DNA of 13,902 nt from DATJJW01 sp035491935 (GCA_035491935.1 DATJJW010000006.1:1-13902), one strand, 5' to 3'; positions 7,247 to 13,902 are shown, counted from the stretch's first letter. The notes: generated by a model not told the origin, from the letters alone. Made by a program: numbers and translations.

Positions 7247-8134
7247 ATGAATGATTCCGGCACCACCACGATCATCTCGACCTTCCTGCTGAACGATCCG
7301 AAGGTCGCAGCGCTGAAGCAGGGCCGGCTCGGCTCCCGGCATCTGCGCTTTGCTTTCGCCGAAGCCAAGGACGGCTACCGGCGGTTGGCGGGCGGCGGGT
7401 TCGATTGTGGCGATCTGCCGATCGGCGCCTTCCTGCAGGCCTTGAGCCATGGCATGCCGCTGGTGCTGATGCCCGTGGTCCTGACCGGCCGCTTCCATCA
7501 TGACGCCATCTACTACAATCCCGCACGCGGCTCCCTCGACCCCGGCCGGCTCGAAGGCAAACGCATCGGCGTCAACGCCTATACCCACACCAGCGGCATC
7601 TGGCTGCGCGGGCTGCTGGAAAGCGAATATGGGCTGGACCACCGGCGCATGCGCTGGGTCACGCTCACGGATTCCTATCTCGACGCTTATCGCGACCCGG
7701 ATATCTGCGAGCAGGCCCCGCCGGGCTCCAGCCTGCAGGACATGCTGCTCGACGGCAGCATCGATGCCGCGATCCTCGGCCCCTCGGGCGCCAATGATGT
7801 GCGTTTCAAGCTGCTTTTCGCCGATGCGGCGGAGGCGGCCAGGGGCTGGCAGCGGAAATTCGGCGCGGTGCCGATCAACCACATGCTGGTGATCCACCAG
7901 CGGCTGCTGCACGAGCCCACACTCATCTCGGAGATCTATCGCCTGTTCGTCGAGAGCAAGGCGGCGGCACCCCTGCCGCCGGGCAAGCCGGATCTGACGC
8001 CCTATGGCATCGAAGCGAACCAACGCGCGCTGGAGCTGGTCATCGACTATGCGGTGCGCCAGCAGGTGATCCCCAAACCTTTCGCCGTCGACACGCTGTT
8101 CGACCCGGTCGCGGCCATCCTCGGCGGTCGCTGA
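7247..8134 (+). CDS. 4,5-dihydroxyphthalate decarboxylase (Pht5)-like protein, PBP type-2 fold
   Basis: 295-residue protein resembling Pht5-type 4,5-dihydroxyphthalate decarboxylases, which share the periplasmic-binding-protein type 2 fold but work in the cytoplasm. Family-like blocks are FDCGDLPIGAFLQALSHG at 52-69, FHHDAIYYN at 83-91, LEGKRIGV at 102-109, SGIWLRGLLESEYGL at 116-130 and RWVTL at 136-140. There is no signal peptide, which favours an enzyme over a transport receptor. A role in removing a carboxylate from a hydroxylated aromatic or heteroaromatic acid fits the neighbours but is inferred. ATG 7247 is the only sensible start, with a weak AAAGAACGG ahead. The gene is convergent with the aldo/keto reductase gene. 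Alternative: a cytosolic solute-binding-like protein with no decarboxylase activity. Confidence 0.8.
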   Translation: MNDSGTTTIISTFLLNDPKVAALKQGRLGSRHLRFAFAEAKDGYRRLAGGGFDCGDLPIGAFLQALSHGMPLVLMPVVLTGRFHHDAIYYNPARGSLDPGRLEGKRIGVNAYTHTSGIWLRGLLESEYGLDHRRMRWVTLTDSYLDAYRDPDICEQAPPGSSLQDMLLDGSIDAAILGPSGANDVRFKLLFADAAEAARGWQRKFGAVPINHMLVIHQRLLHEPTLISEIYRLFVESKAAAPLPPGKPDLTPYGIEANQRALELVIDYAVRQQVIPKPFAVDTLFDPVAAILGGR

Positions 8135-8150
8135 GGGGTGACCGCGACCG
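8125..8150. terminator. Hairpin between convergent genes (no T tract)
   Basis: Perfect 7-base stem CGGTCGC (8125-8131) and GCGACCG (8144-8150) around a 12-base loop that contains the stop codon of the Pht5-like gene, just before the stop of the convergent aldo/keto reductase. There is no T run on either strand, so it may stall transcription or stabilise the 3' ends rather than act as a classical terminator. Confidence 0.4.
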
Positions 8151-8160
8151 AGAGGCGCCG

Positions 8161-9168
8161 TCAGGGGGTCGGCGCATTCTCCGGGATGATCTTCTGCTCC
8201 TTGAGATCGGCCCAGAAATCGGTCGGGATATGCTGGCGCATATAGGCCAGGTTCTGCTCCAGCTCCGTCGTCGATTGCAGCCCGACCAGCACATTGGCCA
8301 CCGCCGGGTGAAAGAGCGGGAATTGCAGCGAGGCCGCCGGCAGCGGCACCTTGTGCCGGGCGCAGATCGCCTCGATGCGCCGGGTCTTCTCGATGATCTC
8401 CGGCGGGATCTCCTTGTAGAAGAAATAGCGCGCATTTGGCACGGCACCCGTCGCCAGAATGCCCATGCAGAACGGCGCGCCGATCATGATCGGGATGTTG
8501 TGCCGCTCGCAATAAGGCAGGAACTCGGTCAGCGAATCATTGCGCAGGAAATTATAGTCGGCGGCGAGCAGGAAACAGTCGAAGGACGCCATCTTGGCCA
8601 GCCGCAGGCAGACATTCCAATCCTTCACCGCGACGCCGATCGCCTTGATCTTGCCTTCCTCTTTCATCTTGACCAGCGTCGGATAGGCGCCGGTCATCGC
8701 CTCCTCGATACGGCGTTCGAAATCGTAGCTGAGGAATTCCTCGACCAGATCGTGGATCATCACGACGTCGATGGCGCCAATGCCCATCAGCTCGATGCTG
8801 CGTTCCAGCGATTCACGGGTACGCGCGGCCGTATAGTCGTAATTCTTCGGATCATAGGCGCCGGCACCCTCGCGCGGCGGACCTTCCAGGGTCGGGTAAT
8901 GGCCGACCTTGGTCGACATGACGTATTCGGCGCGCGGCCGTCTCTGCAAGGCGCGGCCGAAACGCGCCTCGCTCTCGCCGCGGCCATAATAAGGGGCGGT
9001 GTCGAACAGCCGGAGCCCGGCATCCCAACAGGCATCGAGGATGACCTGGCTGCCATCGTCGCCGCTGCGGCAGAACAGGCTGCCGCCACCGATGCCCAGG
9101 CGCGAGATGCTTAAACCCGTATCGCCCATGGGGCGGCGTTCCGTCGGCTCGGTCGTCTTTGCGATCAT
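8161..9168 (-). CDS. Aldo/keto reductase
   Basis: 335-residue NAD(P)H-dependent (beta/alpha)8-barrel oxidoreductase, of the D-threo-aldose 1-dehydrogenase/pyridoxal 4-dehydrogenase branch by overall look. The catalytic tetrad is visible: D56 and Y61 (FDTAPYYG), K87 (STKVG) and H139 (MIHD). The C-terminal cofactor region contains LVGLQSTTELEQNL. Start ATG 9168 is preceded by AAGGA at seven bases. It is transcribed alone, leftward, from an AT-rich region shared with the second solute-binding gene. It probably reduces or oxidises an aldehyde or ketone intermediate. The substrate cannot be told. Confidence 0.92.
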   Translation of the reverse strand: MIAKTTEPTERRPMGDTGLSISRLGIGGGSLFCRSGDDGSQVILDACWDAGLRLFDTAPYYGRGESEARFGRALQRRPRAEYVMSTKVGHYPTLEGPPREGAGAYDPKNYDYTAARTRESLERSIELMGIGAIDVVMIHDLVEEFLSYDFERRIEEAMTGAYPTLVKMKEEGKIKAIGVAVKDWNVCLRLAKMASFDCFLLAADYNFLRNDSLTEFLPYCERHNIPIMIGAPFCMGILATGAVPNARYFFYKEIPPEIIEKTRRIEAICARHKVPLPAASLQFPLFHPAVANVLVGLQSTTELEQNLAYMRQHIPTDFWADLKEQKIIPENAPTP

Positions 9169-9431
9169 GTCCTTTTCCTTCCCTGCTTAAATGCCCCTGA
9201 AGAGACTTCTTTTACGAAATCGAAGAAATAAAAATTCGTTACAAATAAAACTTCGCATTTTTTGCGATAAGTCTTTTTCCAAACAAAGTTAAATACAAAT
9301 CTATTTTTAAATAGATGCATTTCCACGTCGCAATCAAGCGGTTTACGTGATTAAATTATTTCACTCAAAAGAAGTGGTCGCACGAAAAGCGAAACGCAGA
9401 CCGCAAGAAACTCCAGACAGGGAGACAACCC
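9169..9431. promoter_or_regulatory. AT-rich divergent promoter region between aldo/keto reductase and solute-binding gene 2
   Basis: About 263 bases, strongly AT-rich at 9200-9360, between two divergent genes. Visible elements are ACGAAAT (9214-9220) facing ATTCGT (9234-9239), a CGCA/TGCG hairpin around a T run at 9254-9266, and an 18-base palindrome at 9299-9316. No gene is seen. Confidence 0.45.
9299..9316. promoter_or_regulatory. Palindromic operator candidate (ATCTATTT-TT-AAATAGAT)
   Basis: Perfect 8-base arms separated by two bases, 116 bases ahead of the solute-binding gene 2 start. The CTATTT/AAATAG core recurs upstream of the LysR gene (12487-12519), which suggests the same regulator binds both. 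Chance is not excluded in AT-rich DNA. Confidence 0.45.
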
Positions 9432-10526
9432 ATGAGAATGACATCTTGGCGCCGACGTGCCTGGTTGAGCCTAGCGGCGAGTGCTGCCTGCACCCTATTG
9501 GCCGGCGGCACCCAGGCCGCCCCCTTGCAAAGGATCGCGTTCGGCATCGGCGACAAGGCCGTTTCGCCCTTGATGATCAACCGGGCGATTCCGGAATATC
9601 TCGGCTACTACAAGCAGGAAGGGCTGTCGGTCGAGCTGGTGCCAGTCGGCTCCAACGCGGCGATCGTTGCCGGCCTGGGAAGCGGGCGCTTCCAATTCGG
9701 GCCGGGGCTGGCGGCGCTGCAACTGCCCTATCTCGCCCGCGGCGAGTCCTTCCCCGGCATCGACTTCCTGGAGGTGGCCTATCCCGGCAAGTTCGGCATC
9801 GCCGTGCTGCCGTCGAGCGGCATCACCAGCCTGAGCCAACTTAAAGGCCGCAAGATCGGCATCAACAATTTCTCCGGCGCCGGCTATGCCATCGGCCAGC
9901 AGATGTTGCGCATGTCGGGCGTCGATCCGCAGAAGGACGTTGCTTGGATCTCGGTCGGCGAAGGCATCACGCCCGGCATCGCGCTCCAACATGGCGACAT
10001 CGCGGCACTCGACTATTACGACACCGGTTTCGGCCAGATCGAATCCGCCGGCATCAAGCTGAACTACCTGCAGGCGCCGCCCAATTTCCCCAAGGTCGGC
10101 AACGACTACACCATGGCGGCCAAGGAGGTGCTGAAGGATCATCGCGCCTGGGTGGTCGGCATTGGCCGGGGCATCCTCAAGGCCGAGACCTTCATCCTTG
10201 CCAACCCTGAGGCCGCCGCCTGGATCTATCTGCAGATGTATCCGGAAGCAGCCCCCAAGGGCATGAGCGTGCAGGACCAGGTCAAGGCGGTGATGGTGCC
10301 GCTGGTCGCGCGCATGAAGTTGTTCGTACCCTACGACAAATCGATGAAATGGGGCACGATGCGAGCCTCCGACTGGCAGGACGAGATCAACCTCGCCGGG
10401 CTCCAGGACAAGGTGAAGGACCCATCGGGGCTCTACACCAATGCCCTCATCGACGAGATGAACGATTTCGACCGGGCGAAGATCGTCGAGCAGGCGCGCA
10501 GCTTCAAGCTACCCTACAAGCAGTAA
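9432..10526 (+). CDS. ABC transporter solute-binding protein, NMT1/SsuA-like (copy 2)
   Basis: 364-residue periplasmic receptor of the same family as the protein at 4108-5217. Well over half the aligned residues are identical by eye, for example the shared stretches KDVxWISVGEG, YYDTGFGQIE, MYPEAAPKGMS and YTNALID. The signal peptide is basic (SWRRRAWLS, which could also read as a weak Tat motif) with cleavage likely at TQA-A. Start ATG 9432 has GGGAG (9420-9424) seven bases ahead; an ATG two codons later is less well placed. It is transcribed alone, convergent with the flavoprotein gene. The ATPase starting at 13674 is a likely partner; a permease is not in the window. The ligand is presumably an organic anion related to the pathway substrate. 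Confidence 0.93.
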   Translation: MRMTSWRRRAWLSLAASAACTLLAGGTQAAPLQRIAFGIGDKAVSPLMINRAIPEYLGYYKQEGLSVELVPVGSNAAIVAGLGSGRFQFGPGLAALQLPYLARGESFPGIDFLEVAYPGKFGIAVLPSSGITSLSQLKGRKIGINNFSGAGYAIGQQMLRMSGVDPQKDVAWISVGEGITPGIALQHGDIAALDYYDTGFGQIESAGIKLNYLQAPPNFPKVGNDYTMAAKEVLKDHRAWVVGIGRGILKAETFILANPEAAAWIYLQMYPEAAPKGMSVQDQVKAVMVPLVARMKLFVPYDKSMKWGTMRASDWQDEINLAGLQDKVKDPSGLYTNALIDEMNDFDRAKIVEQARSFKLPYKQ

Positions 10527-10534
10527 TGACGTGC

Positions 10535-10560
10535 CGGCGGGGGGCAGTGCCCTGCCGCCG
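10535..10560. terminator. Bidirectional terminator-like hairpin between convergent genes
   Basis: GC-rich inverted repeat with outer arms CGGCGG (10535-10540) and CCGCCG (10555-10560) and a partly paired inner section, followed by TCTTCTT on the + strand. It sits in the 40-base gap between the stops of solute-binding gene 2 and the flavoprotein gene, so it could serve both. Confidence 0.55.
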
Positions 10561-10566
10561 TCTTCT

Positions 10567-12099
10567 TCAATGGTGCTGGGCCGGCAGATCGGCGGTGAGC
10601 GCCCGATAGGCTGCCTGCCGGCCAGCAATGCGACCCGAGGTGAAGGCCCAGCCGAGATGATGGCCATGGCCCCAAAGCAAGGCGCCGCCCATGCCGGTGA
10701 AGCCCGCCGCGAACAGGCCCGGTACCGGCTCGCCGCCCTCGCCCAGCACCTCCAGCCGGCCATTGACCGCGACGCCGCTATCGGTGAACTGGATCATGTG
10801 GCGCACCGGCCCCAGCGCGACATAGGGACCGCTTTCGAGCGCCGGCCGGCCACCTCGTTCGCTGCCGGCATTATAGTCCGCAATGGTCCGCTCCAGCGTT
10901 TCCGGCACCATGCCGAGGCGACCGGCCAGCTCGGCCAGGCTACGGCCTTCGTTGAAGATGTCCTTGCGGCTGCGCCGGTAGTCGGCAACGAAGGCATAGG
11001 CCACGCCCGGCGCGGTCGAAATGAAGTAAGGCCAGGCCGAGAATTTCTCGGCGAGATTGCCGTCCATCAGGATGTAGCCGTACTGCTCGGGCTGCTGGCT
11101 CAAACCCGGCGCCGGCATGCCGAGTTCGTCGGCAAAGCGCCGCCCCTCCTTGTTGATGAGGATGCAGCCCTCCCGATAGAGCTTGGGATCGGGCACCAGG
11201 ATGCTGGTCAGGAAGCTCATCAGGAACGGGCGCAGCAGCCAGGACGGCACGTATTTCATGGCCAGCCGCATGGCACGCGAAACGATGCGCCAGGGCGGCA
11301 GCGAGGTGATCCAGCGTTCCGGCGGCGCCTGGAAGCGGATGCCGCCCTGATGCAGCTGCGGATGGACGATCTCGCCACCGAGCGACAACGCCACCAGATG
11401 GCCGTCGCCGGTATTGTGCGGGTTGATCGGCTCGACCCCCGCCATGGCCGGGATGTAACGATGGACCATGTCGGGATTGCCGCCGAAATCGCCGGTCGCC
11501 AGCACGGTGCCATGAGCGCGGAACTCGACCGGCCCGTCATCCGTGTCGCAGCGCATGCCGACGACGGCGCCATTCTCGACGATGGCCTCGCGGGCGCGGA
11601 TGTTTGTATGGATGCCGACGCCCAGTTTCCGCGCACGCTTGCCCAGGTGATAGATGAAGGCGCGCGAATTCGGCAGCACCTGATGTAGCCGAGGCTTGCG
11701 ATGCGGCGGCTCGGGCAGCGGGCCGAAGAACTCGACGCCGCTATCCAGCAGCCAGCGGAAGGTGTCGGTCACATTCTCGACCAGCAGTCGGCTCAGTTCG
11801 ACATTGGTCGGCAGGTTGAGCTTGGCGTTGATCTTGCCCAGATCCTCCAGATGATGCTCCGGGCAATCATGCACGCCATCGCGCAGCTGATGCGGCGAGT
11901 TGGAGACGGTCACGGATCCCACCGAACGGCCGGTGCTGCCGCCGAGCTTGGCATTCTTCTCCAAGAGATTGACCGAGCGGCCGAGGCTGGCCGCCTCGAT
12001 CGCCGCCGCCAGGCCGCTGCCGCCGCCGCCGACGACCAGCACCTCGCTCCAGACCTGTCGGATCGTGGTGGAGGCGGCGGGGTCGGACATCATATTCAT
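10567..12099 (-). CDS. FAD-dependent oxidoreductase, fumarate reductase/3-ketosteroid dehydrogenase type (FAD_binding_2)
   Basis: 510-residue flavoprotein of the family that includes fumarate reductase, urocanate reductase and KstD, which add or remove hydrogen across a C=C bond next to a carbonyl or carboxylate. The N-terminal dinucleotide fold is VLVVGGGGSGLAAA with GGGGSG at 24-29 and an acidic E47. GGSTG at 53-57 and INKEGRRFADE are typical. The C-terminal FAD motif begins near residue 462 (LFAAGFTGMGGALLWGHGHH). There is no signal peptide or heme motif, so it is probably cytosolic with a free or NAD(P)H-linked partner. Start ATG 12099 is set by GGAG eight bases upstream; an in-frame ATG at 12138 has no such site. 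It is divergent from the LysR gene. It may reduce an unsaturated ring-cleavage acid or dearomatised intermediate; this is inference. Confidence 0.88.
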   Translation of the reverse strand: MNMMSDPAASTTIRQVWSEVLVVGGGGSGLAAAIEAASLGRSVNLLEKNAKLGGSTGRSVGSVTVSNSPHQLRDGVHDCPEHHLEDLGKINAKLNLPTNVELSRLLVENVTDTFRWLLDSGVEFFGPLPEPPHRKPRLHQVLPNSRAFIYHLGKRARKLGVGIHTNIRAREAIVENGAVVGMRCDTDDGPVEFRAHGTVLATGDFGGNPDMVHRYIPAMAGVEPINPHNTGDGHLVALSLGGEIVHPQLHQGGIRFQAPPERWITSLPPWRIVSRAMRLAMKYVPSWLLRPFLMSFLTSILVPDPKLYREGCILINKEGRRFADELGMPAPGLSQQPEQYGYILMDGNLAEKFSAWPYFISTAPGVAYAFVADYRRSRKDIFNEGRSLAELAGRLGMVPETLERTIADYNAGSERGGRPALESGPYVALGPVRHMIQFTDSGVAVNGRLEVLGEGGEPVPGLFAAGFTGMGGALLWGHGHHLGWAFTSGRIAGRQAAYRALTADLPAQHH

Positions 12100-12588
12100 C
12101 ACCGAATCTCCAGGGACGCACCGCCCGGCTCGCATCATGAGATCGCCAGCGTTTCGATCTCGCGGGCAGCGACAAATGATCGAAGAGATTTATCTTTGTC
12201 TTCACGTGAAATGTTCTGTCAATGACAGATATTCGTGAATGAATTTACGAATCTTATCTTTTCTATTGCAGAAAAATATTCCATCTAATTCGGAAATAAT
12301 CCGCATAATGATTTATTCCGCCAGACAAAAACTGATCGGACGTTTTTACGTATTGTCCGGACAGCAGACCGGAAACAACCCGGCCGCTCATCCGCAATAA
12401 CAGCCAACTTGCGCCATTTAAACGACCCGTATTCATCGATTAGCTTCTATTTCAACCAAAATACGCTATATTACCCATCAATAAGGAAATAGTTATGCCT
12501 ATTTAGCAATTAACTATTTCCAAAACAGAATAGGTTCCTCTTTCGACCTACCGTACCGACAAACGAAAGAGGCGTCAGGGAGGATGAG
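12100..12588. promoter_or_regulatory. 489-base divergent regulatory region between flavoprotein and LysR genes
   Basis: Long gene-free, AT-rich stretch, denser in dyads than any other part of the window. From left to right: TTCACGTGAA (12201-12210), TCTGTC-AAT-GACAGA (12215-12229), ATTCGT with ACGAAT ten bases apart (12231-12252), CGGAC with GTCCG (12337-12341 and 12355-12359), TGTCCGGACA (12354-12363), a TATATT -10-like hexamer near 12467, and the 11-base inverted repeat at 12485-12521. No small coding region is convincing. Confidence 0.5.
12485..12521. promoter_or_regulatory. 11-base inverted repeat, likely operator of the LysR gene
   Basis: Perfect arms GGAAATAGTTA (12485-12495) and TAACTATTTCC (12511-12521) around 15 bases, starting about 100 bases before the LysR start. 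CTATTT/AAATAG boxes lie at 12487-12492, 12499-12504 and 12514-12519, with further ones at 12447-12452 (CTATTT) and 12529-12534 (AATAGG). LysR genes are often autoregulated from such nearby dyads. No T run follows, so it is not a terminator. Confidence 0.55.
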
Positions 12589-13551
12589 ATGGACGTATTG
12601 CCGAAGATGAAGGCCTTTCTCGCCACCGCCGAGACGGGCAGCTTTTCCGATGCCGCGCGCCGGGCGGGCGTATCGCCCTCGGTGATCATGAAGCGCGTGA
12701 ACGAGCTGGAGCTGGATTTCCGCACCACCCTGTTCACCCGCTCGACCCGCAAAGTCAGCCTGACCGATATGGGCCGGCTCTATCTCACGCCGATCCAGCG
12801 CCTGGTGAAGGAATTCGAGGAGATCCGCTCCGGCGGCTTCCGCAAGACCGGCGGGTTGGAGGCCAATTTGCGCATCCGCACGCCGATCGGCCCGACGCTC
12901 AAATTCCTGGGCAAGTTGCTCTGCGACTTCCAACGGCAGAACCCGAAGGTCAGCCTGACGGTGATCACCACCGAATGGCCGGGCAACCCGATCGCCGACG
13001 GCTTCGACCTCGTGGTCGGCATGGACGCCATGTCCTATGAGGGCGTGGTGGAGGAGAAGCTGGCGCCAGTGCCGCGCGTCGTCTGCGCCTCGCCGCTCTA
13101 TCTCGAATCCCGCGGCATGCCGCAGCATCCGCAGGACCTCGTCAGCCACGATCTGCTGACCTTCACCCCGGCCGGGCTCAATTGCTGGACCTTCGAGACC
13201 GCGACCGGTCCGATGCAGATCGACGTGCACCCGATCCTCGGCACCAACAATCCGCAATACCTCTGCGATGCGGGCATCGCCGGGGTCGGCATCGTCCAGC
13301 TGACGCTGCTGACGGCGACCCCGGGGCTGGAGAGCGGCCGGCTGGTGCCGATCCTGAAGGATTTCCCGTTGGTCCAGCGCTGGGTGAAGTTGATGATCCC
13401 CGAGGCGAGCCTGCGCCAGCCGGCGGTCCAGGCACTGCGCGACGTCATCCGCGAGCGCTATCGCACGACCACGCCCATGGAGCGCGGGCCGGCCGGCCTG
13501 GTCCAGGCTGAGGGAAGCACTTTCGATCTGCCCCATAGCCGGGTCGCCTGA
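12589..13551 (+). CDS. LysR-family transcriptional regulator
   Basis: 320-residue DNA-binding regulator. The N-terminal winged helix-turn-helix spans about residues 4-62 (MKAFLATAETGSFSDAARR, then SPSVIMKRVNELE and LFTRSTRKVSLTDMG), followed by a linker helix and a substrate-binding effector domain from about residue 92. Such proteins usually sense a pathway substrate or intermediate and activate nearby catabolic operons while repressing their own gene. Start ATG 12589 has GGGAGG five bases upstream. It is divergent from the flavoprotein gene and precedes the ABC ATPase. It is the only regulator in the window, so it is the natural candidate to bind the dyads upstream of the catabolic and transport genes. 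The effector is unknown. Confidence 0.95.
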   Translation: MDVLPKMKAFLATAETGSFSDAARRAGVSPSVIMKRVNELELDFRTTLFTRSTRKVSLTDMGRLYLTPIQRLVKEFEEIRSGGFRKTGGLEANLRIRTPIGPTLKFLGKLLCDFQRQNPKVSLTVITTEWPGNPIADGFDLVVGMDAMSYEGVVEEKLAPVPRVVCASPLYLESRGMPQHPQDLVSHDLLTFTPAGLNCWTFETATGPMQIDVHPILGTNNPQYLCDAGIAGVGIVQLTLLTATPGLESGRLVPILKDFPLVQRWVKLMIPEASLRQPAVQALRDVIRERYRTTTPMERGPAGLVQAEGSTFDLPHSRVA

Positions 13552-13602
13552 CCGTCCCAAACGGCATCGATCTTGTCGATCCGAGACGAAATCTCCATCC
13601 AA

Positions 13603-13633
13603 AGCCGCCTATTCTAAACCCGGATAGGCGGCT
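13603..13633. terminator. 10-base perfect hairpin between LysR and ABC ATPase genes
   Basis: Arms AGCCGCCTAT (13603-13612) and ATAGGCGGCT (13624-13633) around 11 bases, 52 bases after the LysR stop and 41 before the ATPase start. It is strong as RNA but no T run follows. It may be a terminator-like barrier, an mRNA-end structure, or an operator, since it contains CCTATT and ATAGG as in the LysR upstream repeat. Confidence 0.45.
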
Positions 13634-13673
13634 CTAAAGTCGATAAAAACAAGAGTTCCGGGAGGCAGCTTCG

Positions 13674-13902
13674 ATGACACCCCACCCCATGGACGGCCGG
13701 TTCGAGCCCATGACGCGCGGATCGGCCCCGTCGATGCCGGGAGACATTGCCCAGGCCATTTCGCCCTTGCTGGCGGTTGAGGGTTTGAGCAAGCACTACG
13801 CGACGCGGAGCGGCGAGCCGATCGTGGCGTTGTCGCCGACGGAGATGACGCTGGCCGATGGCGAGTTCGTCTGCGTCGTCGGCCCGTCGGGCTGCGGCAA
13901 GT
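13674..13902 (+). CDS. ABC transporter ATP-binding protein, nitrate/sulfonate/taurine type (3' part cut off)
   Basis: The first 76 codons of an ABC ATPase; the gene runs off the right edge. LLAVEGLSKHY at 32-42 is the usual first strand, and Walker A GPSGCGK is seen at 70-76. The length and N-terminal form fit the SsuB/TauB group, which pairs with NMT1/SsuA-like receptors such as the two in this window, so it probably powers their import. The start is ATG 13674, with GGGAGG (13660-13665) eight bases ahead. This gives about 30 residues before the domain; later ATGs at 13689, 13710 and 13734 are alternatives. A permease gene is expected beyond the edge. Confidence 0.9.
   Translation, partial: MTPHPMDGRFEPMTRGSAPSMPGDIAQAISPLLAVEGLSKHYATRSGEPIVALSPTEMTLADGEFVCVVGPSGCGK

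Noticed and set aside
7193..8512. 439-codon - strand open frame
   Set aside because: Spans the ends of two convergent recognised genes and has no family features.
9254..9266. CGCA-T run-TGCG as a terminator of an upstream gene
   Set aside because: The stem is four bases, the T run lies in the loop, and both flanking genes are transcribed away from it.
10531..11688. 385-codon + strand open frame
   Set aside because: Antisense to the flavoprotein, which carries clear FAD motifs.
12514..13602. 362-codon - strand open frame
   Set aside because: Antisense to the LysR gene; no recognisable domain.

Overview
The window reads as accessory catabolic DNA from a high-GC proteobacterium, most likely an alphaproteobacterium. 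That is an inference from the strong G/C third-position bias, the gene families and the AT-rich islands between divergent genes; no rRNA or other taxonomic marker is present. I recognise twelve protein genes, two of them cut by the window edges. I see no tRNA, rRNA, CRISPR array, transposase or phage gene.

Layout, left to right. (1) A leftward extradiol (homoprotocatechuate 2,3-dioxygenase-like) ring-cleavage dioxygenase, running off the left edge. (2) A rightward YciI-domain gene, divergent from it. (3) A tight leftward four-gene operon from about 6286 to 1491: an Ldh2-type NAD(P)H oxidoreductase, an ABC solute-binding protein, then the small [2Fe-2S] and large molybdopterin subunits of a xanthine-dehydrogenase-family hydroxylase of the IorAB/NicAB kind. 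The last three genes overlap by four bases at each junction. (4) Rightward from the same divergent region, a carboxymuconolactone-decarboxylase-family protein and a 4,5-dihydroxyphthalate-decarboxylase-like protein. (5) A leftward aldo/keto reductase. (6) A rightward second solute-binding protein, a clear paralogue of the first. (7) A leftward FAD-dependent fumarate reductase/KstD-type flavoprotein. (8) A rightward LysR regulator, followed by the start of an ABC-transporter ATPase that runs off the right edge.

Taken together this looks like an uptake-and-degradation locus for an aromatic or N-heteroaromatic acid. Two related periplasmic receptors may feed one ABC transporter. The molybdenum hydroxylase would insert a hydroxyl from water, the Pht5-like protein could remove a ring carboxylate, and the extradiol dioxygenase could open the ring. 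The Ldh2, aldo/keto, YciI, CMD and flavoprotein genes would handle intermediates. The substrate cannot be read from sequence, and the order of steps is inference.

The AT-rich intergenic regions hold many dyads. The most notable are an 11-bp inverted repeat upstream of the LysR gene, with embedded CTATTT/AAATAG boxes, and a CTATTT-TT-AAATAG palindrome upstream of the second solute-binding protein. They suggest a shared regulator, possibly the LysR protein itself.
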